Below are positions 28,138 through 37,771 of a stretch of DNA of 64,000 bases, piece by piece (the stretch's first letter is position 1; each line of letters starts with the position of its first letter). Source of the stretch: Pseudomonas anguilliseptica (GTDB taxonomy: Bacteria > Pseudomonadota > Gammaproteobacteria > Pseudomonadales > Pseudomonadaceae); the NCBI RefSeq assembly GCF_900105355.1, contig NZ_FNSC01000001.1, positions 1,860,001 to 1,924,000 of the forward strand, written 5' to 3'. The translations under genes were made by a program, and so were the position numbers. The notes beneath the pieces are model-generated. The model did no database searches. It worked only from the letters and a program-made list of their open reading frames with translations, and was not told where the DNA came from.

Positions 28138-29571
28138 ATGATCTTCGCCTCCAACGTATTCCTGTTCCTGTTTCTGCCGGTGTTCCTGCTCTGCTATTAC
28201 GCAGCCAAGGATCACTGGCACTCGTACGTGATCATGCTTGGCAGCTATCTGTTCTACGCCTGGTGGCGGCCGGACTTCCTCCTGCTGTTCGTTGCCATCT
28301 CGTACTGGAACTACTGGTTCGGCCTGCGCATCAAGGCGCGGATGGATGCTGGCGAGAAGACAATTGCCTTTCGTCTGCTAACCGTTGGGGTCATCGGCAA
28401 CCTGGCCACCCTGGGCTATTTCAAGTACGCCAACTTCGGTGCGGATGTGCTCGTCGCGGTACTGGAGCCGCTGGGCATCAATACCTTCACCCTTGAGCAC
28501 ATCATCCTGCCGCTGGGGATCTCCTTCTACGTCTTCCAGGCGCTGAGCTATATCGTCGACATCTATCGGCGCAACGCAGAACCCACTGAGCGCTTTGTCG
28601 ATTTCGCGGCTTACATTGCGATTTTCCCGCAGCTGATTGCGGGACCAATTCTGCGCTACAGCCTGATCGACAAGCAGCTCAAGCACCGCACCCACTCCCT
28701 AGAGCTGTTCTCCCTCGGTGCCTGTCGTTTCATGCTCGGCTTTATCAAGAAAGTGCTGATAGCCGACTCCCTCGCGCCGATGAACACCCTGTTTATCGGT
28801 TGGGGCGGCGAGTTGCAAATGGCCGACGCCTGGTTCGGCATACTCATCTCCGCCTTGCAGTTGTATTTCGACTTCTCCGGCTACAGCGATATGGCCATCG
28901 GCCTGGGCATGATGATGGGCTTTCGCTTCGCGGAGAACTTCAACCAGCCGTGGATCGCACAGAGCATTACCGAGTTCTGGCAACGTTGGCACATGACCCT
29001 GGCCCATTTTCTGCGCGACTACGTGTATATGCCGCTAGTACGCAAACGCCTGGTTGGCATGCTCACCGGGCTGGTGATCACCATGCTGCTGTCCGGGCTC
29101 TGGCATGGGCCAAGCTTCGCCTTCATCTTCTGGGGGCTGTTCTTTGGTATCGCCATGGTGGTCGAGCGCAAGCTGGGCATCGCTACCAAGGTCAGTACGC
29201 CCTACAAGTTCTGGCGCAACGGGCGGACCTGCTTTCTGCTGCTGTCGAGCATGCCGCTGTTCTTTACCGGCAACCTGCCACACAGCCTGGAAGTGTACAA
29301 AGCGATGATCGGACTAAATGGTTTCGGATCGCTGGACATGTACTGGTTTGGCACCTCAGCCATGACCCTGTCATTCACCCTGATTGCCTTGCTGTGGATC
29401 GTTATCGCCGGCGGCATCAACATCCGCTACTACGCCGGAGCCAACAAGGACCAGTACTTCATGCAGCATGTCGGCGGAGTCAACGCACTGCTGCTGTGGG
29501 CTGGTTTCATCCTGACGCTAAGCCGTCTGGCAGCTAATTCCTTCTCACCCTTTCTGTACTTCCAGTTCTGA
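28138..29571 (+). CDS. algI: MBOAT-family alginate O-acetyltransferase AlgI homologue
   Basis: 477-residue polytopic MBOAT protein that passes acetyl groups across the inner membrane. Characteristic are the N-terminal MIFASNVFLFLFLPVF, ILPLGISFYVFQALSYIVDIYR, the FWQRWHMTLAHFLRDYVY segment and the invariant His in LSGLWHGPSFAF. In the canonical operon algI lies after algL; here it follows algE directly. Confidence 0.95.
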   Translation: MIFASNVFLFLFLPVFLLCYYAAKDHWHSYVIMLGSYLFYAWWRPDFLLLFVAISYWNYWFGLRIKARMDAGEKTIAFRLLTVGVIGNLATLGYFKYANFGADVLVAVLEPLGINTFTLEHIILPLGISFYVFQALSYIVDIYRRNAEPTERFVDFAAYIAIFPQLIAGPILRYSLIDKQLKHRTHSLELFSLGACRFMLGFIKKVLIADSLAPMNTLFIGWGGELQMADAWFGILISALQLYFDFSGYSDMAIGLGMMMGFRFAENFNQPWIAQSITEFWQRWHMTLAHFLRDYVYMPLVRKRLVGMLTGLVITMLLSGLWHGPSFAFIFWGLFFGIAMVVERKLGIATKVSTPYKFWRNGRTCFLLLSSMPLFFTGNLPHSLEVYKAMIGLNGFGSLDMYWFGTSAMTLSFTLIALLWIVIAGGINIRYYAGANKDQYFMQHVGGVNALLLWAGFILTLSRLAANSFSPFLYFQF

Positions 29572-29580
29572 GGACGCCCC

Positions 29581-30684
29581 ATGTTTCCCGTGATGAACTC
29601 GGCCAGCAAGATCAATGGCATCCTCTTCTGCGTAATGCTAATCGGCATGTTCCTGTATTCCTTGCCTGCGGTTTTCGGCTTCGCCGGCACCCAGACCCAA
29701 GCCATGTCACTGTTTCTCGACGGCAAGCTGGTGCGCCGGCTCGAGCAGTTCTATGACAAGAATCTGTTTCTGCGCGACCCGTCCGTCAAGCTGTGGGCCA
29801 ATATCCAGCACACGATTTTCCGCGAAGGCACCAGCGGCGTCGTACTGGGGCGCGATGGCTGGCTGTTTACCAATCAGGAATATCTGGTTCCCAACAATCT
29901 GCTGCGCAACCTGGACAAGCAGCTGGCACAGATCAGCAAAGTCCAAGAGCAACTGGCGCAGCAAGGCAAACGCCTGATTCTGCTGCCCATCCCGATGAAG
30001 CTGGACACCTACGCTCAGCACTCGGCCTACGCACCTACAGAACAGATCACCGGCCTGTACGAGCGCTTCAGCGAAGCGCTGCGCGAACGTGGCATCGCTA
30101 CGGTGAACCTGCGCAGCGCCTATCTGACAGCTGCGGCAGATGAACAACTGTTCTTGCGCAACGACACCCACTGGAGCCCGAAGGGCGCTGAGCTTGCCGC
30201 GCAAACCCTGGCACTGCAGTTCCCCGAGCTACGTGCGGACACAGCTTATGTCACCCGCGCGGTCAGCGAAAAAGCCGTGGAAGGTGACCTGCTCAACTAC
30301 CTGAAATTCGATCCTCGGCTTGATCCAAGCTACTTCAAACCGGTGCATATCAATCTCTACGAGACGCTGAAGCAGAACCAACCCCTGGCGGCAGACAGCC
30401 TGTTCGGTGACGAAAGCCTGTCCCTGGCGCTGGTGGGCACCAGCTATACCCGCATCGACGACTGGAACTTCATCGGTTTTCTCAAACAGGCGCTGCAACG
30501 TGACCTGATCAGCGTTGCGCTGGAAGCACGCGGGCCGTTCCAGTCCATGGACGAATTCCTCGCCACCTCGGCGGCCGCAAGCAGCGACCTGCAAACGATC
30601 ATCTGGGAATTCCCCCTGCGCACCCTACTCGCCCAGCGCCAGATGCCCTCGGCCTTGGCCACTCCAACCACTGCACAACATTAA
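29581..30684 (+). CDS. algJ: Alginate O-acetyltransferase AlgJ homologue
   Basis: 367-residue SGNH-type periplasmic protein with an N-terminal signal anchor. The catalytic residues are visible: Asp195 and His197 in NDTHWSPKG, and Ser288 in GTSYT. It would take acetyl from AlgI and act with AlgF and AlgX. It begins nine bases after algI. Confidence 0.93.
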   Translation: MFPVMNSASKINGILFCVMLIGMFLYSLPAVFGFAGTQTQAMSLFLDGKLVRRLEQFYDKNLFLRDPSVKLWANIQHTIFREGTSGVVLGRDGWLFTNQEYLVPNNLLRNLDKQLAQISKVQEQLAQQGKRLILLPIPMKLDTYAQHSAYAPTEQITGLYERFSEALRERGIATVNLRSAYLTAAADEQLFLRNDTHWSPKGAELAAQTLALQFPELRADTAYVTRAVSEKAVEGDLLNYLKFDPRLDPSYFKPVHINLYETLKQNQPLAADSLFGDESLSLALVGTSYTRIDDWNFIGFLKQALQRDLISVALEARGPFQSMDEFLATSAAASSDLQTIIWEFPLRTLLAQRQMPSALATPTTAQH

Positions 30685-30696
30685 CGAGGTGTTTTC

Positions 30697-31362
30697 ATGC
30701 CGGCTTCCATACTTCGCGCCTTAAGCGTACTGCTACTGACATTCAGCTGGAGCATCAGCCAGGCGGCTCAGGACGGTAATGCCGACCTTTACGACGCGGT
30801 AGCTCCAGCGAACTCGGCTTTTGTCCGTGTGCTGAACCTGAGCGAGCGCAATATCGAGGTCACCCTCAGCGGCAAGAACAAACCCCAGGCTGTCACCAGC
30901 GGCCAATTTGGCGGCTATCGCTTCGTCGCACCGGGCAAGCAGCGGATTGCCGTGGGCGACAAGGCACTGGAAAGCGAGCTGAAAGCCAACACCGCAAGCA
31001 CCGTAATCTACCGTGACGGCACACTGCTGCTGATTGCCGACCAGTTCGTCAATGAACCGCGTAAGGCGCAGATCGCTTTCTACAACCTCACCGAGAAACC
31101 AGCGGCCTTGAAGACGGTCGACGGCCAACACGTGGTGGTGGAGATGATCACCCGCGATCAGACCGGCAGCCGCATGGTCAATGAGTTGAAGATCGCTTTC
31201 GCCGCTTTCGCCGCTTTCGCCGCTTATGCCGAGGCTGACAAGCTGGCCAGCTTCGATGAGTTGTTCCTGAAGAAGGGCCGTTCCTACAGCTATGCCCTGC
31301 TGCCCGAAGGCAATGGCTACCGTGCGATTACCCTGGCCAACAGTATCGACCCCACCGAATGA
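30697..31362 (+). CDS. algF: Alginate O-acetylation adaptor AlgF homologue
   Basis: 221-residue periplasmic protein with a signal peptide (to about residue 24) and two predicted beta-sandwich domains (DLYDAVAPANSAFVRVLNLS and the later LKTVDGQHVVVE). It is slightly longer than usual because a run of AFA units (residues about 167-178), encoded by 9-base repeats, is inserted in the second domain. It would bridge AlgJ and AlgX. Confidence 0.88.
   Translation: MPASILRALSVLLLTFSWSISQAAQDGNADLYDAVAPANSAFVRVLNLSERNIEVTLSGKNKPQAVTSGQFGGYRFVAPGKQRIAVGDKALESELKANTASTVIYRDGTLLLIADQFVNEPRKAQIAFYNLTEKPAALKTVDGQHVVVEMITRDQTGSRMVNELKIAFAAFAAFAAYAEADKLASFDELFLKKGRSYSYALLPEGNGYRAITLANSIDPTE
31195..31230 (+). 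repeat. 9-base in-frame tandem repeat in algF
   Basis: Three exact copies of GCTTTCGCC (31195-31221) and a fourth with two changes (31222-31230). Each codes Ala-Phe-Ala. Because the unit is a multiple of three, slippage would lengthen or shorten the protein without shifting the frame. Confidence 0.85.
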
Positions 31363-31396
31363 ACCCTGGCCTGGTGGTTATACAAGTGAGCGGACG

Positions 31397-32815
31397 ATGA
31401 ACCCGACGACCATGAAACGCTATTTCTCGCTGGCTCTCGGCAGCCTGCTCGCAACCTGTGCGCAAGTCGCCTTGGCTGCCGCTCCGGCGGAGAAAAAGGA
31501 ACAATGCACGGATCTGCAGTGCCTGATCTGCCCTGGGCTAAGCTCGCCGGCCGAGTACGCCGAAGGCAACATGAAGTTGCTCAAGCAAATCGTGCCGGGG
31601 CGGGATCGTTGGCTGTTTCGCTCGGAAGTCGACCTGACCAACGAGTTCGGCATCCCTGCCGCAATGCAGCCGGAGTTCGCCCGCTTGATGCGCGCCTTTG
31701 CCAGCCACGGCACACAGGTCGCCATGGCAATACAACCGACCCGAGGCCTGATGCACCGCACCCAGTTGCTGCCTGGGCAGACTCACGGCTTTGACTATCA
31801 ACTGGCCAGCGCCAACCTGAGTCGGTTCCTGCAGCAGATGCGCGATGCCGGCGCCATCGTCCCGGACATCATGAGCCTGGTGGAACAACCACCGAAGGAC
31901 TTCTTCTTCCGCCGTGACCACCACTGGACCCCCGTTGGCGCGCAGACCACCGCCAAGGTCACCGCCGATGCCATTCGCCAGCCCCCGGTCTATGCCCAGC
32001 TACCGCGCAAGGTCTATACAACCGAGCAAAGCCTGACCCTGTACAAAGACGGCACCCTCAACCTGGGCTTATCGAGCATTTGCGGTAACCACTTCGGCTA
32101 CCAGTTTGTGCCTGGCTACCAGACCGTGCCGGAAAGCAACGATGCGGCCCAGTTGTTCGAAGAGCAGCCAGCCCCGGAAATCGTCCTGGTCGGCACCAGT
32201 AACTCCGCCGCCCGTGAAGATGAAACCAAGCAATTCAACTTCGATGGTTTTCTCAAGGACTACCTGGGTAGCGACCTGATCAACTACGCCCTGCCTGGTG
32301 CCGGCCAGGACGGCTCACTGCTGGAATACCTGCTCTCGGCCAACTACAGCCCGGACAAGGCGCCCAAGCTGATCGTCTGGGAGCTGCCCGCCAACTACCG
32401 TCTGGATGGCGAGCTGACCTACCGCCAGCTGATCCCGGCGGTGAATGGCGGCTGTAAAGCCAGCGAGAACGTAGTGGAAGGCAAGATAGAGCGCCCGGGC
32501 ATGGCCCTCAATGATCGCCTGGAACTGCTCAGTAACGCCGGCGAAGGGCGCAAGGCCCTGAAAGGCCTGGACGCCGTGCTCGACATCCGCATCAGCGATC
32601 CCAACATCAAGAATTTCTACATCATTGCCTATTACGACAATGGCGCACGCGACAAGGTGTGGTTCCGCCGTGAAGCCATCGTCACGGGCGGCCAGTACTA
32701 CCTGGAGCTCAGTCGCGCGGCAGAGTTTCGTGATGCCAACCTGCTGTCGGTGTTCCTAGAGCCAACCCAGGTCGTCGAGCAGCCCTTCCAGGTTGAGACC
32801 AAGCTATGCCTTTGA
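31397..32815 (+). CDS. algX: Alginate O-acetyltransferase AlgX homologue
   Basis: 472-residue periplasmic SGNH acetyltransferase with a signal peptide ending near LAAAP. The dyad Asp174 and His176 in RRDHHWTPV and a nucleophile Ser in GTSNSA match AlgX; a C-terminal carbohydrate-binding domain follows. Cysteines at QCTDLQC and elsewhere can form the family disulfides. ATG 31397 is chosen over upstream in-frame codons that lack a signal peptide. Its 3' end overlaps algL by ten bases. Confidence 0.93.
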   Translation: MNPTTMKRYFSLALGSLLATCAQVALAAAPAEKKEQCTDLQCLICPGLSSPAEYAEGNMKLLKQIVPGRDRWLFRSEVDLTNEFGIPAAMQPEFARLMRAFASHGTQVAMAIQPTRGLMHRTQLLPGQTHGFDYQLASANLSRFLQQMRDAGAIVPDIMSLVEQPPKDFFFRRDHHWTPVGAQTTAKVTADAIRQPPVYAQLPRKVYTTEQSLTLYKDGTLNLGLSSICGNHFGYQFVPGYQTVPESNDAAQLFEEQPAPEIVLVGTSNSAAREDETKQFNFDGFLKDYLGSDLINYALPGAGQDGSLLEYLLSANYSPDKAPKLIVWELPANYRLDGELTYRQLIPAVNGGCKASENVVEGKIERPGMALNDRLELLSNAGEGRKALKGLDAVLDIRISDPNIKNFYIIAYYDNGARDKVWFRREAIVTGGQYYLELSRAAEFRDANLLSVFLEPTQVVEQPFQVETKLCL

Positions 32816-33918
32816 GCACCTCGACCCGCCGCATGGCGGCAGCCCTGCTGCTGCTCGCCAGCCCGCTGAGTGCCAGTGCAGCACAACCGATCTGGGCTAA
32901 CCAATCGACCGCAGCGGCGCAACTGGTCACAGACTACCGCAGCGAGCAGTGCCCGAAAAAACCACCTGCTGCCTATACCGGACACCTGCAACTCGACAGC
33001 AAGTACGACCAGAGCGACGCGAGCAAAACCAAGCTGGTTCAGCGCCAGGGCAAGGACACCCAGCGCATCCGCAAACAGGTGCAACAGTACATCGGCGGCC
33101 TGGTCAAAGCCGGCCAGGTGTTCCAACGCACCCGCAAGGCCAGCGAGGCGAATACCGCACTGGCCTGCCTGGATCAGTGGCTGGATGCCTGGGCCAACCA
33201 ATCCGCGCTGCTCAACGATGATGCCAGCAAGACCGGCGTCGCTTCGCGCAAATGGGCCCTGGCCGCCATCGCCTCGACGTTGCTCAAGGTGCAGGCCCTG
33301 AGTGATCAGCGCTACCAGCTGAGCGAGGCCCAGGCGCGCTGGCTTGGCCAGCTGTCGGACAAAGTGGTCGCGGAATACGAACCGCGCCGCTATGACCCTG
33401 GCATCTACTTCAACAACCACGACTACTGGGCGGCATGGGCTGTCGCGGCCACAGGCATGCTGCTCAACGATGACAAGGCGCTGGCATGGGCCGATGTCGC
33501 CTTGCGCCGCGCCTTTACCCAGCTCACCCCAGGCCAGGGCGATTACGACTACCTGCCACGGGAAGTCGCACGGGGCCGCTTGGCGGCCGACTACAGCCAC
33601 TACGCACTGGTACCCTTGGTGCTGTTGGTGGAAGCCGCCGAACTGAACAACCGCGCGCTGACGGTGCAGGAGCGCGAGAAACTCGCCCGCCTTGCCAACT
33701 TTGCCGCCCGCGCCGTACTTGAGCCTGACACCCTGGCGGAACTGACGACGCGTCAGGAGGATGTCGGCGAACACAAGATGGTCTGGCTACTGCCCTTCCT
33801 CAATCGCTACCCACAACACCAGTGGGCCCGACGCTTGTACCAGGAGTACGGCGAAGACATAAACCACTACAGCCAGGTAGGCGGCGACCTCAGGCCGCTT
33901 TACCCCCAGCTCAACTGA
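32806..33918 (+). CDS. algL: Alginate lyase AlgL homologue
   Basis: 370-residue family PL5 lyase with a signal peptide. It retains Lys66 (SKYDQSD), Asn204-His205 in NNHDYWAAW and a Tyr in the SHYALVPL segment, so it probably still cleaves mannuronate linkages. In alginate clusters AlgL clears polymer from the periplasm. Start overlaps algX, indicating coupling. Confidence 0.92.
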   Translation: MPLSTSTRRMAAALLLLASPLSASAAQPIWANQSTAAAQLVTDYRSEQCPKKPPAAYTGHLQLDSKYDQSDASKTKLVQRQGKDTQRIRKQVQQYIGGLVKAGQVFQRTRKASEANTALACLDQWLDAWANQSALLNDDASKTGVASRKWALAAIASTLLKVQALSDQRYQLSEAQARWLGQLSDKVVAEYEPRRYDPGIYFNNHDYWAAWAVAATGMLLNDDKALAWADVALRRAFTQLTPGQGDYDYLPREVARGRLAADYSHYALVPLVLLVEAAELNNRALTVQEREKLARLANFAARAVLEPDTLAELTTRQEDVGEHKMVWLLPFLNRYPQHQWARRLYQEYGEDINHYSQVGGDLRPLYPQLN

Positions 33919-33933
33919 CCCAGGATGGAACCC

Positions 33934-35415
33934 ATGTCACAGGCACTGTCCTTCTGCCGTTTCCTGCTGTTGGCGACCAGCTTCGGCTGCAGCCTGGCGG
34001 CCCAGTCCGCCCCGGCCACACTGCACACGCTGGACCCGCAATGGCAGCAACAGCAACAGCAAGAGGTTCGCCAGCGCACCCTGGATGAAAGCCAGCCGCC
34101 GACCTTCGACCTGCGTGCGCCTACCGCGCGCGGCAGCGCCAGCCTGGAGCCGATGTACTCGGCACAGGCTGGCAGCTGGCCTTTCGAACCCTTTGTGCAT
34201 AACGGCCTGTTCCGGGCGATTGCCGGTTACCAGGCGCAACACCCACGTGCCGTGGTGATTCGTGGTGGTGCCGTGACCCTGGCGCAGCTGCAGGCCCAGC
34301 TGAACGACCCGCAGGCCCTGCGCCGACATGAAGATGGCTACCTGCTCAGCTACCCGCTGATGATTGCCGAAGACGCTGCCCTGCTGGTCGACAATCAGGT
34401 GTTGTACCTCTTCGGCCCTTCCGGCACCGCGCTGATCAACCAGGGTCTGCTGCGTGTACAAGGATCGCGCCTGGAGAGCTGGAGCGACGGACGCCCCCTG
34501 GCCACCGATCGACCAACCCGCCCCTTTATCATGAACTGGGCCGGCAGCCGCCTGCAGGTCGATAATTCGCAGCTGGTAAAAATCGGCTACAACGCCAACT
34601 TTTCCCGTGGCATCAGCAGTGGCCTGAGCACTCAGCAATCGCCAACCAGCCCGGTAGCCCGCATCCAGGTGAGCAACAGCCACTTCAACGGTATGTCGAG
34701 CCCACTGGAGCTGCGCCACAGCAACGCGCTGATCCGCAATAACCAGTTCAACAAACAGCAGCAATACGCCATTGATCTCGGCAACAGCCGTTTCCTGATC
34801 GCCGACAACCGTATCGACGGCGTGCAGCACAACAGCGGCATCCGCATCAGTGGCAGCAGCAGCGGACGCATCCAGAACAACCTGGTCCTGCACACCGGCA
34901 AGAGCGCTATCGAAGTCAGTGACCAGGCCGGCGCCCTGCTGATCAAGGGCAACCGTCTGGGCGCCTCGAATGGCTATGGCCTGATGCTGCGCCGCCTCAA
35001 CGGCAGCGCGGCCTTGCTGATCGAGGACAACCTGATCGCCAATAGCCGGCTGAGTGCAATTGATGCCGGTGAGCTGAACGGCGCATTCATCCTCGACAAC
35101 CGAATCCTGTCGACACCGGAATACGCCATCAGCCTGCGTAACGCCAAGCTGACTGCCGGACAACTGGTGATCACCGGCAATACCCTGGAAGGCATCGGCA
35201 AGGCCATGATCCGCGTGGAAGGCATGCAGAATACGGTGCTCGGGGACAATCACTACCGCGCCAACCCGCTGCTGCAAAACTTGCTGACCGGTGATCTGCT
35301 GCCCCTGCAAAGCCAGGTGCTCGACAGCACGTTGCGGCGTAACTGCCACCTGCAGATTTCCCGGAGTCTGGCCGGGGCAGCCGACACCTCAGATGCGCCC
35401 ATCTGCAATAACTGA
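33934..35415 (+). CDS. AlgG-like right-handed beta-helix protein lacking the DPHD catalytic motif
   Basis: 493 residues with a signal peptide and a right-handed beta helix of repeated NN/DN turns from about residue 210. The N-terminal half aligns with mannuronan C5-epimerase AlgG (VVIRGGAVTLAQL, ALRRHEDGYLLSYPLMI, RPFIMNWAGS, LVKIGYNANFSRG). Where AlgG has Asp-Pro-His-Asp-Arg-Ser, this protein has Asp281-Leu-Gly-Asn-Ser, and the Arg of the next turn is Ser. Epimerase activity is therefore doubtful. It may be structural, guiding polymer as AlgG also does. Being last in the cluster is itself unusual. Confidence 0.82.
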   Translation: MSQALSFCRFLLLATSFGCSLAAQSAPATLHTLDPQWQQQQQQEVRQRTLDESQPPTFDLRAPTARGSASLEPMYSAQAGSWPFEPFVHNGLFRAIAGYQAQHPRAVVIRGGAVTLAQLQAQLNDPQALRRHEDGYLLSYPLMIAEDAALLVDNQVLYLFGPSGTALINQGLLRVQGSRLESWSDGRPLATDRPTRPFIMNWAGSRLQVDNSQLVKIGYNANFSRGISSGLSTQQSPTSPVARIQVSNSHFNGMSSPLELRHSNALIRNNQFNKQQQYAIDLGNSRFLIADNRIDGVQHNSGIRISGSSSGRIQNNLVLHTGKSAIEVSDQAGALLIKGNRLGASNGYGLMLRRLNGSAALLIEDNLIANSRLSAIDAGELNGAFILDNRILSTPEYAISLRNAKLTAGQLVITGNTLEGIGKAMIRVEGMQNTVLGDNHYRANPLLQNLLTGDLLPLQSQVLDSTLRRNCHLQISRSLAGAADTSDAPICNN

Positions 35416-35483
35416 GTTCCTGAGGCAAAGGTGCAGCGACCGCAGGATTGAGCTGCGCCCTGCCCTCGGGCAAGCTGAGCAGC

Positions 35484-36305
35484 ATGGATAATCCCGACTT
35501 CCCCGATGACGCCCTGCAGACCGAGCGCACCCGCGCCACGGTGCTGCGCTATCACTACAGCTGGAAAGACCGCGACCTCGACGCGGTGATGGCGCTGTAT
35601 CACCCGGATATCCAGTACCACGACTTCTTCCAGCAGCGCTGCATGGGCTTTGCCGAACTGCGCGAGTATGTGCGCAACAACCTGCCGCGCCAGCCCGGTG
35701 AGGCCCTGGAGCACACCGACCGCATCCGCATCGACGGGCATACCGCGTTTATCCAGTACCGCATCAGCCTGCACGGCAGTGGCGGCCTGCTGGCGTTTCG
35801 CACCGGCGAAGCCATCACCGTGCGCGACGGCCTGATCTGGCGCATCCATGAATACGCCACGCTAATGCGCGAGGAGCGCGAGCAACCCTCCGCCAGTGAT
35901 TCACGCCCGGCCCTTAGCCGCCTCGGCCTCAGCGCCCGTCAGCTGGGCCTGCTCGCGCAGGATCTGGAAGACTACATGCAGCGCGCCCAGGCCTACCTCG
36001 ACCCGCAGCTCAGCCTGCAACAGGTCGCCGCGAGCACCGGCTACAGCCGCAACCAGATCTCCCACCTGCTCAACCAGGTGCTCGGCCAGAGCTTCTACCG
36101 CTATATCAACCTCAAGCGCCTGCAGCACCTGCTGGCGGGCCTGGAATCCGGCAACGACCTGCAGCGTATCGATGAGCAGGCCTTCGCCGCCGGCTTCAAT
36201 TCGCTCTCGGCGTTCTACAGCTGCTTCCGTCGGCATACCGGGTTGTCGCCCAAGGCCTACCTCAAACAAATTTCCTTGCGGGCACGCACACAAGACACGC
36301 CTTGA
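35484..36305 (+). CDS. SnoaL-like plus AraC-type transcriptional regulator
   Basis: 273 residues. The N-terminal part (about 12-135) is a SnoaL/NTF2-like domain (VLRYHYSWKDRDLDAVMALYHPDIQYHDFF). The C-terminal part is an AraC HTH pair (LSLQQVAASTGYSRNQISHLLNQVLGQSFYRYINLKRL, then AFAAGFNSLSAFYSCFRRHTGLSPKAYL). An NTF2-fold sensor on an AraC regulator is not the common cupin arrangement. Position suggests control of the downstream oxidase-cupin-potF genes. Confidence 0.88.
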   Translation: MDNPDFPDDALQTERTRATVLRYHYSWKDRDLDAVMALYHPDIQYHDFFQQRCMGFAELREYVRNNLPRQPGEALEHTDRIRIDGHTAFIQYRISLHGSGGLLAFRTGEAITVRDGLIWRIHEYATLMREEREQPSASDSRPALSRLGLSARQLGLLAQDLEDYMQRAQAYLDPQLSLQQVAASTGYSRNQISHLLNQVLGQSFYRYINLKRLQHLLAGLESGNDLQRIDEQAFAAGFNSLSAFYSCFRRHTGLSPKAYLKQISLRARTQDTP

Positions 36306-36353
36306 TCGCTCTCCTACTCTCTGCGCAACGCTACTCACTTGCCGGAGATCACG

Positions 36354-37760
36354 ATGAGCCCATGGCGCTCCCTCAGCCTATGGATGGATCAGCTGGACGA
36401 ACCGCTGACCGCCCGCCCCGCGCTGACCGAAGACCTGCACGCCGATGTGGCGATCATCGGCGCGGGCTACACCGGCCTATGGACCGCCTATTACCTCAAG
36501 CGCCAAGCGCCACACCTACGCATCGTCATCCTCGAAGGTGAGATTGCCGGCTTCGGCGCCTCCGGGCGCAATGGCGGCTGGCTGATGGGCAACCTGCTTG
36601 GCCAGGATCACCTGCTCGCCGACCAGCCCAGCGCCGCACGGCAGAGTGCCTATGCCCTGCTGCACGGCATTCCCGATGAAGTCGCCAGCGTGTTACAGCG
36701 TGAACAGATCGCCTGCGATTACCGCAAAGCCGGCGTGCTGTATTGCGCCGCGCGCTACCCGGAGCAGCTGACCAGCCTGCGCCAGCACCTGGCCGAGCTG
36801 CGCGACCTGGGCCTGGATGAACACGACTACCGCTGGCTGACCCCCTTCGATCTGGGCAAGCAACTGCAACTGGCCAATGCCTTCGGCGCCATCTACACCC
36901 CGCACTGCGCGACCATCCAGCCGGCCAAGCTGGTGCGCGGCCTGGCGCGCTGCGTGGCGGCCATGGGCGTCGAGCTGTATGAACAGAGTCGGGTGATCGA
37001 CTGGCAAACCGGCCTGGTGCGCACCACCAGTGGCAGCGTGCGCGCCGACTGGATCGTCCCCGCCGTGGAAGGCTATGCCGCCAGCCTGCCGTCCCTAGGC
37101 AAGCATCAACTGCCGGTACAAAGCCTGCTGGTGGCCACCGAACCGCTACCCAAGGAAGTCTGGGCCGATATCGGCCTGGAGCGCGGCCAGGCCTTCAGCG
37201 AGAACAGCCGCCAGGTCACCTACGGCCAGCGCAGCGCCGACGACCGTTTGGTGTTTGGCGCCCGTGGTGGCTATCGCTTTGGCGGGCAACTGCGCCACGA
37301 TTTCAACCTCAGTGCGGACGAGCGCGACCTGCGTCGCTACCTGTTCGGCGAGCTGTTCCCGCAACTCAAGCAAGTACGCATCACCCACGCCTGGGGCGGC
37401 AACCTGGGCATGGCGCGGCGCTTTCGCCCGCACATGCTGGTGGACCGCAGCAACGGCATCGCCTTGTCCGGCGGTTACGGCGGCGAAGGCGTGGGCGCGA
37501 GCAACCTCGGCGGTCGCACCCTGGCCGACTTGATTCTCGACCAGCAAAGCGAGCTGACCCGCCAGCCTTGGGTGCTCGGCGACCAGCCGATCAACCGCCT
37601 GCCGCGCTGGGAACCGGAACCCCTGCGCTGGCTCGGCTACAACGCAATCATTCAGAGCTTTGTGCATGAGGACCGTGTGCTGGCCAACCCAGACAGCGCG
37701 CCCTGGCGGCGCAAGCTGGCCAGCAGCCTGGCCGGCACCATGGAAAAATTCATGCGTTAA
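36354..37760 (+). CDS. FAD-dependent amine oxidoreductase, PuuB-like
   Basis: 468-residue DAO-fold flavoprotein. FAD motif VAIIGAGYTGLWTAYYL (about residues 32-48), GFGASGRNGGWLMG, and a C-terminal GYGGEGVGASNLGGRTLADLIL. It resembles gamma-glutamylputrescine oxidase and related secondary amine oxidases; substrate is inferred from the adjacent polyamine-binding protein. GGAG before ATG 36354 supports this start. Confidence 0.88.
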   Translation: MSPWRSLSLWMDQLDEPLTARPALTEDLHADVAIIGAGYTGLWTAYYLKRQAPHLRIVILEGEIAGFGASGRNGGWLMGNLLGQDHLLADQPSAARQSAYALLHGIPDEVASVLQREQIACDYRKAGVLYCAARYPEQLTSLRQHLAELRDLGLDEHDYRWLTPFDLGKQLQLANAFGAIYTPHCATIQPAKLVRGLARCVAAMGVELYEQSRVIDWQTGLVRTTSGSVRADWIVPAVEGYAASLPSLGKHQLPVQSLLVATEPLPKEVWADIGLERGQAFSENSRQVTYGQRSADDRLVFGARGGYRFGGQLRHDFNLSADERDLRRYLFGELFPQLKQVRITHAWGGNLGMARRFRPHMLVDRSNGIALSGGYGGEGVGASNLGGRTLADLILDQQSELTRQPWVLGDQPINRLPRWEPEPLRWLGYNAIIQSFVHEDRVLANPDSAPWRRKLASSLAGTMEKFMR

Positions 37761-37771
37761 CGGAGAGTTTC

